From positions 3,410,001 to 3,474,000 of the forward strand of contig OY769938.1 of assembly GCA_963669295.1 (NCBI GenBank): a stretch of 64,000 nucleotides of DNA. The letters are read 5' to 3'. This DNA is from G963669295 sp963669295. GTDB lineage: Bacteria > Bacteroidota > Bacteroidia > Flavobacteriales_D > CALLUQ01. The notes beneath the pieces were generated by a model. That model worked only from the letters and a program-made list of their open reading frames with translations. It made no database searches and was not told the DNA's origin. Positions within the stretch are counted from its first letter, which is position 1. Each line of letters opens with the position of its first letter. The position numbers and the translations under genes were made by a program. Below are positions 43,737 through 51,226 of the stretch, piece by piece.

Positions 43737-44660
43737 GTGAGCATCGACCAGCAACAGTTACAACAGTTTGGCCACCTGGAGTTTTTAGCGAAACAGGTGG
43801 TAGAAGGGTTCATTACCGGCCTGCACAAAAGCCCTTTTCATGGGTTTTCGGTAGAGTTTGCTGAACATCGCTTGTACAATACAGGCGAATCTACCCGCCA
43901 CATCGATTGGAAATTATTTGCCCGTACCGACAAGCTTTTTGTGAAGCGTTACGAAGAAGAAACCAATTTGCGTTGTCAGGTCATCATCGACAATTCTTCT
44001 TCGATGCATTACCCCGAAGTAAAAGAAGGAGAAGGATTGAACAAGATGGGGTTTTCGGTATACTGCACTGCCGCTTTAATTCAACTGTTAAAGAAACAAC
44101 GCGATGCCATTGGGTTGAGCATATTTGGCGAAAAAGTAGAGTTGCATACCAAAGCACGCTCTAGCATTACCCACCATCAACGGCTGTATAGCGAATTGGA
44201 AAAATTGCTGAAAACAGAAGAACAAGTAGCCAATAAAAATACGTTTGCCGTAGATGCACTGCATCAAATTGCGGAAAACACACACAAACGGTCGCTGGTA
44301 GTCATTTTTAGCGATATGATGGACAATTCAGACAAAGGCGACGAATTGTTTGCAGCGCTTCAGCATTTGCGCCACAACAAGCACGAAGTCATCTTGTTTC
44401 ATGTGGTGGACAAACAAAAAGAACTCGATTTTAAATTCGAAAATCGGCCTTATACCTTTATTGATGTGGAAACGGGGGAGCAGGTAAAAGTGAACCCGAA
44501 TCAGGTGAAAGAAACCTACTTAAAATCGATCAACGATTACAAGAAACAGCTTATGTTGAGGTGTTTACAATACCGCATCGACTTTGTGGAAGCCGACATT
44601 AATGAGGGGTTCAATAATGTGTTGTTGCAATACCTGATTAAGCGGTCAAAACTCTACTGA
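43737..44660 (+). CDS. DUF58 domain protein with vWA fold
   Basis: A 307-residue cytoplasmic protein. No ATG is available near the front; a GTG at 43737 (VSIDQQQLQQFGHLEFLAK) gives the usual DUF58 start, while a TTG twelve codons earlier is less likely. The DUF58 core reads GFSVEFAEHRLYNTGESTRH and IDWKLFARTDKLFVKRYEEE, and the metal-ion-dependent adhesion site is IIDNSSSMHYP. DUF58 proteins are normally encoded beside a MoxR ATPase and vWA/TPR proteins, as chaperone-like systems; no MoxR gene is nearby, so this copy is an orphan in this window. Confidence 0.85.
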   Translation: MSIDQQQLQQFGHLEFLAKQVVEGFITGLHKSPFHGFSVEFAEHRLYNTGESTRHIDWKLFARTDKLFVKRYEEETNLRCQVIIDNSSSMHYPEVKEGEGLNKMGFSVYCTAALIQLLKKQRDAIGLSIFGEKVELHTKARSSITHHQRLYSELEKLLKTEEQVANKNTFAVDALHQIAENTHKRSLVVIFSDMMDNSDKGDELFAALQHLRHNKHEVILFHVVDKQKELDFKFENRPYTFIDVETGEQVKVNPNQVKETYLKSINDYKKQLMLRCLQYRIDFVEADINEGFNNVLLQYLIKRSKLY

Positions 44661-44678
44661 AAAAAAATCTTTTTCTTT

Positions 44679-44709
44679 TTTGCCGATTTCGAAAAATCAC
44701 TTACTTTTG
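44679..44709 (+). promoter_or_regulatory. tRNA-Asp promoter (TTTG-N19-TACTTTTG)
   Basis: TTTG at 44679-44682 and TACTTTTG at 44702-44709 match the Bacteroidota consensus with a 19-nt spacer, about 78 bp upstream of the tRNA. Confidence 0.65.
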
Positions 44710-44787
44710 CTGTCCCTCAATCGCGAGGGAAACAATTTCCACGAAGACCGACTGTTGTCGGTGGTTTTGAAAAAAGCCTGGAAAATT

Positions 44788-44861
44788 GGTCTGGTAGTTC
44801 AGTTGGTTAGAATACCTGCCTGTCACGCAGGGGGTCGCGGGTTCGAGTCCCGTCCAGACCG
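44788..44861 (+). tRNA. tRNA-Asp (GTC anticodon)
   Basis: A 74-nt cloverleaf: acceptor arms GGTCTGG / CCAGACC, D-arm GTTC-GAAT, anticodon stem CCTGC / GCAGG with loop CTGTCAC (anticodon GTC), and T-arm GCGGG TTCGAGT CCCGT. The discriminator is G and the CCA end is not encoded. Confidence 0.95.
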
Positions 44862-44867
44862 CAAAGA

Positions 44868-44895
44868 AGCTCTCCGAGAATCGGAGGGCTTTTTG
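44868..44895 (+). terminator. Terminator after tRNA-Asp
   Basis: A 10-bp stem (AGCTCTCCGA / TCGGAGGGCT, one wobble pair) with a GAA loop, followed by TTTT. It starts 7 bp past the tRNA. Confidence 0.75.
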
Positions 44896-44950
44896 CGTTT
44901 ATAGACCGAGGGGGAAGTTCACTTCCACGAGGGAGATAAACGCAAAAAGC
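44888..44950. repeat. Nested inverted repeat downstream of tRNA-Asp
   Basis: Two perfect 15-bp arms, GCTTTTTGCGTTTAT (44888-44902) and its complement (44936-44950), enclose 33 nt containing an inner 6-bp palindrome GGAAGT-TC-ACTTCC (44913-44926). The left arm overlaps the 3' side of the tRNA terminator. The 44661-45115 intergenic stretch otherwise holds only the promoter and tRNA, plus a possible weak hairpin with a T-run at ~44948-44978. Confidence 0.75.
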
Positions 44951-45115
44951 AAGTGCACCGGAGGTGTGTAGCTTTTTTGTAGCTCCTTCCCACATTGGCA
45001 CAAAATGTCAATCCTACTACATGAGCGTGCAATAATTTAGTGCCTTTAATAAACGGAGCTAGGAATTAACAGCCCTATAAGCCTTCCGTAGAAATGTAAT
45101 TTAACCCCAATTAAC

Positions 45116-45466
45116 ATGACCGCAAATATCCCTAAAGAAATTGAAGCATACCTAAATGGTTTAACGGAGGTGCAAAAAGCAATAGTATTGAAAATCAGGG
45201 CTGCCGTATTGTCTGCCGACCCTGCTGTGAAAGAAGGAATAAAATGGGGCAGCATTGCCTTTTTTAACAAGGAAAACATTTGTGGGTTCAGGATTGCAAA
45301 GGCACATGTTACCCTGCTTTTTATGAAAGGAGCTGAGTTAAAAACGCCCAACATCTTATCGGGCGATGGGGCGAAGGCAAGAACCTATAAAGTGACATCA
45401 GCAGCGGAGGTAGATGTAGCAAATATTACGAAGTTGGTGAAAGAATCCATTGCGTTTGGAATGTAA
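45116..45466 (+). CDS. DUF1801 (YdhG-like) protein
   Basis: A 116-residue cytoplasmic protein. The domain runs almost the full length: IPKEIEAYLNGLTEVQKAIV, VKEGIKWGSIAFFNKENICG, AHVTLLFMKGAEL and KARTYKVTSAAEVDVANITK. The fold is alpha/beta, related to iron-chaperone-like frataxin-fold proteins; the role is not established. It stands alone, 88 bp before the S41 peptidase gene. Confidence 0.85.
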   Translation: MTANIPKEIEAYLNGLTEVQKAIVLKIRAAVLSADPAVKEGIKWGSIAFFNKENICGFRIAKAHVTLLFMKGAELKTPNILSGDGAKARTYKVTSAAEVDVANITKLVKESIAFGM

Positions 45467-45554
45467 ATTCAAATCGATTAATACGTGGTTTGTGTAATAA
45501 CTTCATTAAAAAACGCCATATTTGGATACCAAGGTAAATTAAAGGGATAGAAGT

Positions 45555-47270
45555 ATGAAGTATTGCAAAGGAGTGGGGCTGGTATTGCTGGTTATCTTTT
45601 TTTCAACAACTCAAGCACAACAGTTTACCACCCAACAAAAAATAGAAGACTTTGAATACATGTTCAGTGCCTTTGAGGAGAACTACCCGTATTTTGGAGT
45701 GTTGGAGAGAGAACATGAAATTAACTGGCTGGCCAATAAAACCAACTACCTCAACCAGGTAAAGGAATCGAAAAACGATACGGAATTCATTACGGCCATC
45801 AAAATTGCATTGAACGACTTGCACAGTGGTCATACCGACTTCATGCCCACCTTTTACCGCAGCTTTTTTCTGGATGCTTATGCCAAAGAAAAAGACGATC
45901 CTGTATCGGGCATTACCCGGAAAAGATGGCGAGAGGAATTGGAGAAAGGCGATAACTACTGGGCCGAATTATTTGGCGTTGCTGGCGACCTCAACGATAA
46001 AAAACTTACCTACGACAGTACTCTCCTGAGCCTCGAAATTATTGAAGAGGGAAACATAGCAGCATTAAAAATTGCTTCGTTCAGCCAGGTGCAAATGGAG
46101 CGCGATTCTGCAAGAATTTACGCTTACTTAAATTCGGTTAAAGACTATCAACACCTCATCATCGACATTCAAGACAATACAGGAGGTGATGCGAGGTATT
46201 GGAGAAACAACATCGTTCCCTTGCTGATCGATGAAGAAATAGAGTTCAAAAACTATTTGGCCATTCGAAATGGAAAATTCATTCGACCATTCCTCAAAGA
46301 AATCGGGTTTCAAAAAGAATCGTTTAAAATAGCAGCGAATCTGAAGGAGTTGCCTGGTGAGGTTAATGAGCGCGACTTTTACCTGGTGTCTGATGAAGCT
46401 AACATCTCGCCCAAAAACAACATAGGGTTCAAGGGAAAAATCCATTTGCTGGTGAACAACAAAGTGTATTCTTCTGCCGAAGGGTTGGCTGTGTTTTGCA
46501 AAGCCACCAGGTGGGCCACCGTTGTTGGAGAAACAACAGGCGGAGATGGCATTGGTGTAGACCCCATCATTTTGTGTTTGCCCCACAGTAAAATCCTTAT
46601 TCGATTTCCCAGCTCCATGGGATTGAACCCTAACGGCAGTTCGAACGAAGAAAAGAATACCGTTCCTGATGTTCAAATGGAGGGAAGGAGCAGCGAGGAA
46701 AGGTTGTACAATTTGGCAAAAACACTCAGCCCAAATGTGGAGTATGTCTACCACGATACCCCACCGATCTTAAACGATTGTAAGGCAGATGTAGTGATTT
46801 ACCCCACCCACGAATCTTCAGACAGCTTAAATACAGCCATTTTGAACCAGGTAAAGTCGGTCAACGATCAGCTCTATAAGTTGCCCGACAGCTTAATCAT
46901 TCCCGATACTATTGCGCTAGTAAGCAATCTGCAACACAAAAATGTAGTCTGTGTAGGGAGTGTAAATGGCAATTTATGGACAAAGAAAAACCTCGCCAAC
47001 TTTCCCATTGAAATAACGCCCAACTACATCAAGGCCAAGGCAAAGCACGAAGGAGATAACCTAAGCTTAATTACTTCGTGGTTCAATGGAAAAAGCGAAG
47101 CAAAGTACGTGTGCTTTTACACCGCGCAAAAGTCGGAAGGTATTATTCATATCAACTACATATTTCATGGACCTACCAGCTACGTAATTGCTGGCGAAGA
47201 TCACAAAGCCATAGAAAAAGGCAACTTTAAATTCAACAGACAGTCGAACGAGTACGAAGTGTCTAACTAA
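45555..47270 (+). CDS. S41-family secreted serine peptidase (tail-specific protease-like)
   Basis: A 571-residue protein with a signal peptide (MKYCKGVGLVLLVIFFSTTQA-QQ). An N-terminal helical part (FEYMFSAFEENYPYFGVLER) is followed by the S41 core: IAALKIASFSQVQMERD, LIIDIQDNTGGDARYWRNNI, the nucleophile serine in VYSSAEGLAVF (about residue 306) and VVGETTGGDGIGVDPIIL. No PDZ domain is obvious between these. The last ~170 residues are an additional domain I cannot name. It probably cleaves peptides in the periplasm or outside the cell. Confidence 0.83.
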   Translation: MKYCKGVGLVLLVIFFSTTQAQQFTTQQKIEDFEYMFSAFEENYPYFGVLEREHEINWLANKTNYLNQVKESKNDTEFITAIKIALNDLHSGHTDFMPTFYRSFFLDAYAKEKDDPVSGITRKRWREELEKGDNYWAELFGVAGDLNDKKLTYDSTLLSLEIIEEGNIAALKIASFSQVQMERDSARIYAYLNSVKDYQHLIIDIQDNTGGDARYWRNNIVPLLIDEEIEFKNYLAIRNGKFIRPFLKEIGFQKESFKIAANLKELPGEVNERDFYLVSDEANISPKNNIGFKGKIHLLVNNKVYSSAEGLAVFCKATRWATVVGETTGGDGIGVDPIILCLPHSKILIRFPSSMGLNPNGSSNEEKNTVPDVQMEGRSSEERLYNLAKTLSPNVEYVYHDTPPILNDCKADVVIYPTHESSDSLNTAILNQVKSVNDQLYKLPDSLIIPDTIALVSNLQHKNVVCVGSVNGNLWTKKNLANFPIEITPNYIKAKAKHEGDNLSLITSWFNGKSEAKYVCFYTAQKSEGIIHINYIFHGPTSYVIAGEDHKAIEKGNFKFNRQSNEYEVSN

Positions 47271-47325
47271 GAGTATTGGTCATTTAAATCCGCTCAGATT
47301 GAATTGGAATGGAAAATTGGGGCTC

Positions 47326-48759
47326 ATGGTTCAGGCACTTTTGTGGAGTGCCTTATGGATCGGTTGCCACAGCGAAAGCAATGAAGATGCCATTAACATT
47401 ACCCCCGATAGGCAAGCCTATGTAGGAGTACATGTGGTGGATGTTGCCAGCCCCGAAATGGGTGTTTTGGAGCACATGACTATTGTGGTAAAGGATGGCA
47501 TTATCCTTGAAATTGGGTCGGCCGATCAGGTGAAAATTGATGCGTATGCTGAAGTGATTGATGTACAAGGGAAATGGGCCATTCCCGGTTTAATAGACAT
47601 GCATGCCCATGCCACGGTGTTGCCTGTTGACAGCCAACTTGTAGTAATCGAAAAATACGATGAAGCAGCATCGTTCGAAGCGCTAAAAACATTGTTGGCA
47701 TTTGGAGTGACCACCATTAGAAACCCGGCAGCACCTACGTTGGATGCTGTGAAGTTGAAAACGTTGGTGGAGCACGATAGCATTGTTGGGCCTACCATTT
47801 ATACTACCGGCTTTGCCTTGAACCGTACCAAAGCTTTTTTCGGGCCGTTTGTGGCACCTGCTACAGAAGAGGAGATCAGGGAAGAAGTACGCCATCAAAT
47901 TCAAGCGGGCGTAGACTTTATTAAGGTGTATGCCAGCCTAAAGCCAGCACAAATTAGCATAGCCATTGATGAAGCGCACAAGCAGGACAAAAAGGTGATC
48001 GGCCATTTGCAAAACACTTCCTGGACCGAAGCCTCAGCATTAGGAATCGACTTCATTACCCATGCTGCGCCATGGCACAAAACATATTTGCCTACCGCTA
48101 TACAACCTTCCTACAAACCCACTTTTTTGGGACGCTTAACCTGGTTGGAGCAGGTTAACTATGCCGACCAACCCATACAAGAAATGTTGGCTTCTATGGT
48201 GGAACACCAGGTTTCGGTAGATCCAACGTTGATTGCTTTTCACACCAAGTTTTGGGGCGATGATGAATACTATACCGCCACAGAAAACCTGAAGTTGGCT
48301 CCCGACTTAGTGACCTCCATTTGGAAACAAACCACCTTTACCGACCACTGGTCTCAAGATGATTTTGCCAGGGCAAAAGAGCAATGGAACAAACTGACGC
48401 AATTGACGAAGCTAATGCACGACAACGGAATTTTGATTACTGCCGGATCGGATTTCCCCAACCCATGGGTCATCCCTGGCTTGAGCGTTCACCAGGAAAT
48501 GCAATTGATGGTTGATGCAGGAATAGCGCCCATCGAAGTGATTAAAATTGCTTCTTTGAATGGGGCGATTGCCCTTGATATTGCACAACAAACCGGAAGC
48601 ATTTCGGTAGGCAAAGAGGCCGATATCTTATTCCTCAATTCCAACCCCCTGGAAAACATCGAACACTCGCAAGACATCTTGTTCATCTTGAACAACGGCA
48701 ACCAATACTTCCCCACCGAGCTGAACAAACACATGACTAATTTCCTTGAAAAAAATTGA
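47326..48759 (+). CDS. Amidohydrolase-family lipoprotein (imidazolonepropionase-like)
   Basis: A 477-residue metal-dependent hydrolase. The ATG at 47326 is chosen; a TTG nine codons earlier would add a lysine before the hydrophobic stretch and is a real alternative. The lipobox is LWIGC. The amidohydrolase core shows the HxH metal site in GLIDMHAHATVLPVD, the bridging lysine in DFIKVYASLKPAQ, histidines in KVIGHLQNT and DFITHAAPW, and the late aspartate in LITAGSDFPNP. Relatives are dipeptidases or imidazolonepropionase-like enzymes; the substrate is unknown. It follows the S41 peptidase by 55 bp, which suggests linked peptide breakdown. Confidence 0.83.
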   Translation: MVQALLWSALWIGCHSESNEDAINITPDRQAYVGVHVVDVASPEMGVLEHMTIVVKDGIILEIGSADQVKIDAYAEVIDVQGKWAIPGLIDMHAHATVLPVDSQLVVIEKYDEAASFEALKTLLAFGVTTIRNPAAPTLDAVKLKTLVEHDSIVGPTIYTTGFALNRTKAFFGPFVAPATEEEIREEVRHQIQAGVDFIKVYASLKPAQISIAIDEAHKQDKKVIGHLQNTSWTEASALGIDFITHAAPWHKTYLPTAIQPSYKPTFLGRLTWLEQVNYADQPIQEMLASMVEHQVSVDPTLIAFHTKFWGDDEYYTATENLKLAPDLVTSIWKQTTFTDHWSQDDFARAKEQWNKLTQLTKLMHDNGILITAGSDFPNPWVIPGLSVHQEMQLMVDAGIAPIEVIKIASLNGAIALDIAQQTGSISVGKEADILFLNSNPLENIEHSQDILFILNNGNQYFPTELNKHMTNFLEKN

Positions 48760-48792
48760 TGTCCGCTTTCGGCATTGTTTCCCCAGGCTATT

Positions 48793-48830
48793 ATAAAAAA
48801 AAGCCTTCCACCATGCGAAAGGCTTTTGTG
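48793..48830. terminator. Bidirectional terminator between converging genes
   Basis: A 9-bp stem (AAAAGCCTT / AAGGCTTTT) has A-runs on one side and T-runs on the other, so it works for the amidohydrolase gene on the plus strand and the 48902-49603 gene on the minus strand. Confidence 0.75.
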
Positions 48831-48901
48831 GCGATCAATTTCCGAACACAGAAACCTGTCAAGATCGCGAATGTGTTTACGAGCTAACGGATAAAGACAG
48901 C

Positions 48902-49603
48902 TTATGCTTTCGCCAACCTTGATTTCCGATTAAAAGCTCCTACCAGTAGCGCTACTATAAGCCCTTGAATCATAACGGCCATGCTCATCGATCCTGCTAC
49001 AATCCATGCCATACTGCCATCGGGACGAGGTGCCTCAATTTCAAGGATGCCGTAAAGGTTGGGGTTGATGAATTTGCCATACACGACCATGAAGAAAAAC
49101 ACGATCAATGCCCCAATGATAGCAATGCGTAAGTTATAGGTTAACAATGCGCCAAAGCTGATGTTTTGCGGTACGGCACGAATGAAACGTCTGGTGCCTA
49201 CAAGGAGTACTGTTACCAGGATGATTTCGGAAATCAAGCCATAAAGTGCCCCCAACTCGCGTACCCCGGTGATGTTGCCAATGACATACTCCATGTACAC
49301 CCAAAGGCAGGTGAGCACACCCAGCATAATGCCCAGGGCATTCGCTCTTTTTTTGGCCAATATGTAAGTTTCTTTTGCTTTCGAATCGCGTGCATTGCCG
49401 GCCAGTTCATCGAGTTCCCGATCGGAATAAGCATGCATTACCTGTTTTAATGCCGCTTTAAAAGAGTGGCCGCGCGCAATTTCATGTTCTATCATGCTGG
49501 AGATGTGGTCGAAAAACTCTACCCTGCCCAGTGGATTTTGAATCTTCCTTGCAGTTAATGCCTGCTCTAATGTTTTGATTTGGTGTTTGTCTAAACCTTT
49601 CAT
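48902..49603 (-). CDS. Permease-prefix-type membrane protein paired with PadR
   Basis: A 233-residue protein. An N-terminal ~70-residue helical part (KTLEQALTARKIQNPLGRVE, FDHISSMIEHEIARGHSFKA) resembles the permease-prefix module of Bacteroidota proteins next to PadR regulators. About four membrane segments follow (ANALGIMLGVLTCLWVYMEY, LIVFFFMVVYGKF, SMSMAVMIQGLIVALLVGAF). It overlaps the PadR stop by 4 bp, so the two are coupled. Function unknown; it may be a small sensor or a relic of a larger ABC permease. Confidence 0.75.
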   Translation of the reverse strand: MKGLDKHQIKTLEQALTARKIQNPLGRVEFFDHISSMIEHEIARGHSFKAALKQVMHAYSDRELDELAGNARDSKAKETYILAKKRANALGIMLGVLTCLWVYMEYVIGNITGVRELGALYGLISEIILVTVLLVGTRRFIRAVPQNISFGALLTYNLRIAIIGALIVFFFMVVYGKFINPNLYGILEIEAPRPDGSMAWIVAGSMSMAVMIQGLIVALLVGAFNRKSRLAKA

Positions 49604-49938
49604 GCGAGATGGATATTGGGAGTAAGTATTTTGTTAATGGCTGCAGTAAACTTTTGGAATTCTTCCAGTTTTGCACCGGCCAGCTCCTGGCCCTTTTTCG
49701 TAAGCGAGTAGTACTTCCGTTTGCGCTTTCCGATATACTCGAAGTGCGCAATAATGGCTTCCTCCTTTTCCAGTTTATGGAGTGCGGGGTATAGCGAGCC
49801 TTCCTTGATGGAGATTTCACCGTCGGTTAATTCAGCCACCATTTTAGTGATCTCATAGCCGTACATTTTTCCATGCTCGGCCAGTAGTTTTAAAATCACT
49901 GTGCTAAGGGTGCCTTTGAAGAGTTCGTTGTAATGCAT
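49600..49938 (-). CDS. PadR-family transcriptional regulator (second copy)
   Basis: A 112-residue winged-helix regulator: LFKGTLSTVILKLLAEHGKM, YGYEITKMVAELTDGEISIK, EGSLYPALHKLEKEEAIIAH and KRKRKYYSLTKKGQELAGAK. The ATG at 49938 is preferred over one at 49953, because the earlier one lies inside the promoter/operator dyad and the family normally starts here. It probably represses itself and the downstream membrane gene. It is only distantly related to the PadR at 5625-5954. Confidence 0.9.
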   Translation of the reverse strand: MHYNELFKGTLSTVILKLLAEHGKMYGYEITKMVAELTDGEISIKEGSLYPALHKLEKEEAIIAHFEYIGKRKRKYYSLTKKGQELAGAKLEEFQKFTAAINKILTPNIHLA

Positions 49939-49942
49939 AGAA

Positions 49943-49976
49943 CAAATATACATAGAAAAACTATGTATTACAATAC
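49943..49976 (-). promoter_or_regulatory. Promoter with overlapping dyad for the second PadR gene
   Basis: On the minus strand TATATTTG (49943-49950) matches TAnnTTTG, with TTG about 20 nt upstream. A perfect dyad, arms ATACATAG and CTATGTAT with a 5-nt centre (49948-49968), lies between and over these boxes. ACTATGTATT also occurs in the 5997-6039 element. Autorepression is inferred. Confidence 0.6.
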
Positions 49977-50007
49977 ATCAATGCCAGAAATTGCTCTGTT
50001 GGCTACC

Positions 50008-50028
50008 TACAATAGCTATGCTATTGTA
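50008..50028. promoter_or_regulatory. Perfect odd-centred palindrome upstream of the second PadR gene
   Basis: Arms TACAATAGC and GCTATTGTA flank TAT. A run of A on the plus side means the minus-strand transcript has U before, not after, the hairpin, so it is not a normal terminator for the 50081 gene. It could be an upstream operator. Confidence 0.4.
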
Positions 50029-50080
50029 AAAAAAGGGCGATTCCTACAATGGATGTTCCACTATAGTAACCGCCACCTTT

Positions 50081-51043
50081 TCATTGTTTAACTACAGGTT
50101 GGTTGATGGTTCCTTTAGGTGTTGTAATTCTTATGTAATATATCCCAGGTGCGTAATCAAATGGCAATGTCATGGTGTTGGCAATGGCCATGGTTGTGGT
50201 GTACACTACTGCGCCTCTTGCGTCAAGCACTTCGAGTTGTGCATTGGCTATAAGTTGCGGCCCGCTAATGGTGAGGTAGTTGTTGGCTGGGTTAGGGTAA
50301 ATATCGATGGGTAAATCTAACGGTTGTTGATGCATTCCAACACCAGTACCGTTTTCAAACCAATTGAAACATTCCATCATTTCGGCATTGAACGTAGGGA
50401 AGTTAACACTGTGTCCTACCCCTGGAATTTCGTTGTAAAAGTAATCGGCACCATGCGCTATTAAGCTGTCGCGAAACGACTGGTTGTTCCACAGGTTAAA
50501 ATCGTTCATTCCAATGAAGATGCAGGTAGAGGTAGTGTTGTTATAGTTAAAACTGCCATTGCCCAGGTCGGCATTCGATATGCCAGCATGAATAGGAATG
50601 ATGCCTTTCCAGTTGTACAGTTGTTGGGTACCGTACTTGGCAGTAACATACCCGTTGCACGAGAATCCGGTTAAGTAAACCAGGTTAGTATCGATGTTGT
50701 AGACGCTTCTGGTAGAATCGATGGAGGCCAGGATCATGGTATGATCAGGGGCATCCATCATTCCTGAACCCAGTCCTTCAGGACATACTACAATGGCATT
50801 GATGCTATCGGCAAGGAAAGCAATTTGATTCCTGAAAATGAATGCCGGATTGGCTCCACCAGTGCATCCGTGTAACCCAACCACTAAAGGGTATTCATTC
50901 ACAGGATTGTAACCGATGGGCACAAAGTATTCTAATGTTCTTGGCTGACCATTATGTGTAATGGTAGTTTGAAAGCTTCCGGTTTGTTGCGAAAAGCTGA
51001 TGCTACTGCATAGCAGTGCAAGTAAGGTGTAAAATAATTTCAT
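50081..51043 (-). CDS. Secreted PHB-depolymerase-type esterase with T9SS tail
   Basis: A 320-residue protein with a signal peptide (to ISFSQQ). The alpha/beta hydrolase fold is seen in YPLVVGLHGCTGGANPAFIF (oxyanion region) and INAIVVCPEGLGSGMMDAPD. The nucleophile is S128 in LTGFSCNGYV, where the usual GxSxG reads GxSxN. H211 in GVGHSVNFP completes a likely triad. The last ~75 residues are a type A sorting domain (IYPNPANNYLTISG, YAPGIYYIRITTPKG). It is probably a secreted ester hydrolase; the substrate is open. Confidence 0.82.
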   Translation of the reverse strand: MKLFYTLLALLCSSISFSQQTGSFQTTITHNGQPRTLEYFVPIGYNPVNEYPLVVGLHGCTGGANPAFIFRNQIAFLADSINAIVVCPEGLGSGMMDAPDHTMILASIDSTRSVYNIDTNLVYLTGFSCNGYVTAKYGTQQLYNWKGIIPIHAGISNADLGNGSFNYNNTTSTCIFIGMNDFNLWNNQSFRDSLIAHGADYFYNEIPGVGHSVNFPTFNAEMMECFNWFENGTGVGMHQQPLDLPIDIYPNPANNYLTISGPQLIANAQLEVLDARGAVVYTTTMAIANTMTLPFDYAPGIYYIRITTPKGTINQPVVKQ

Positions 51044-51226
51044 GATTCATCTGTAAATAAGTTCGTGCTAGTAAAGCTATGATGACTTATAGTGCAGATG
51101 GAAAAAATTATAGGTGGTAAGGTGGTGTTGAGGTGAGTGTGTGATGGTTTAATTTGTTGATAGTGAGTGTGTTGTTTTGTTGGGGCTTAAAAGTTGCTCG
51201 AGGTGGTTTGGCAGAAATTCAATGCC

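Noticed and set aside
44680..44904. Plus-strand frame of 74 codons
   Set aside because: It runs straight through tRNA-Asp and its terminator and has no coding character.
44807..45001. Minus-strand frame reading DGTRTRDPLRDRQ
   Set aside because: This is the antisense of tRNA-Asp, a frequently mis-annotated artefact; part of it also runs through the hairpin region.
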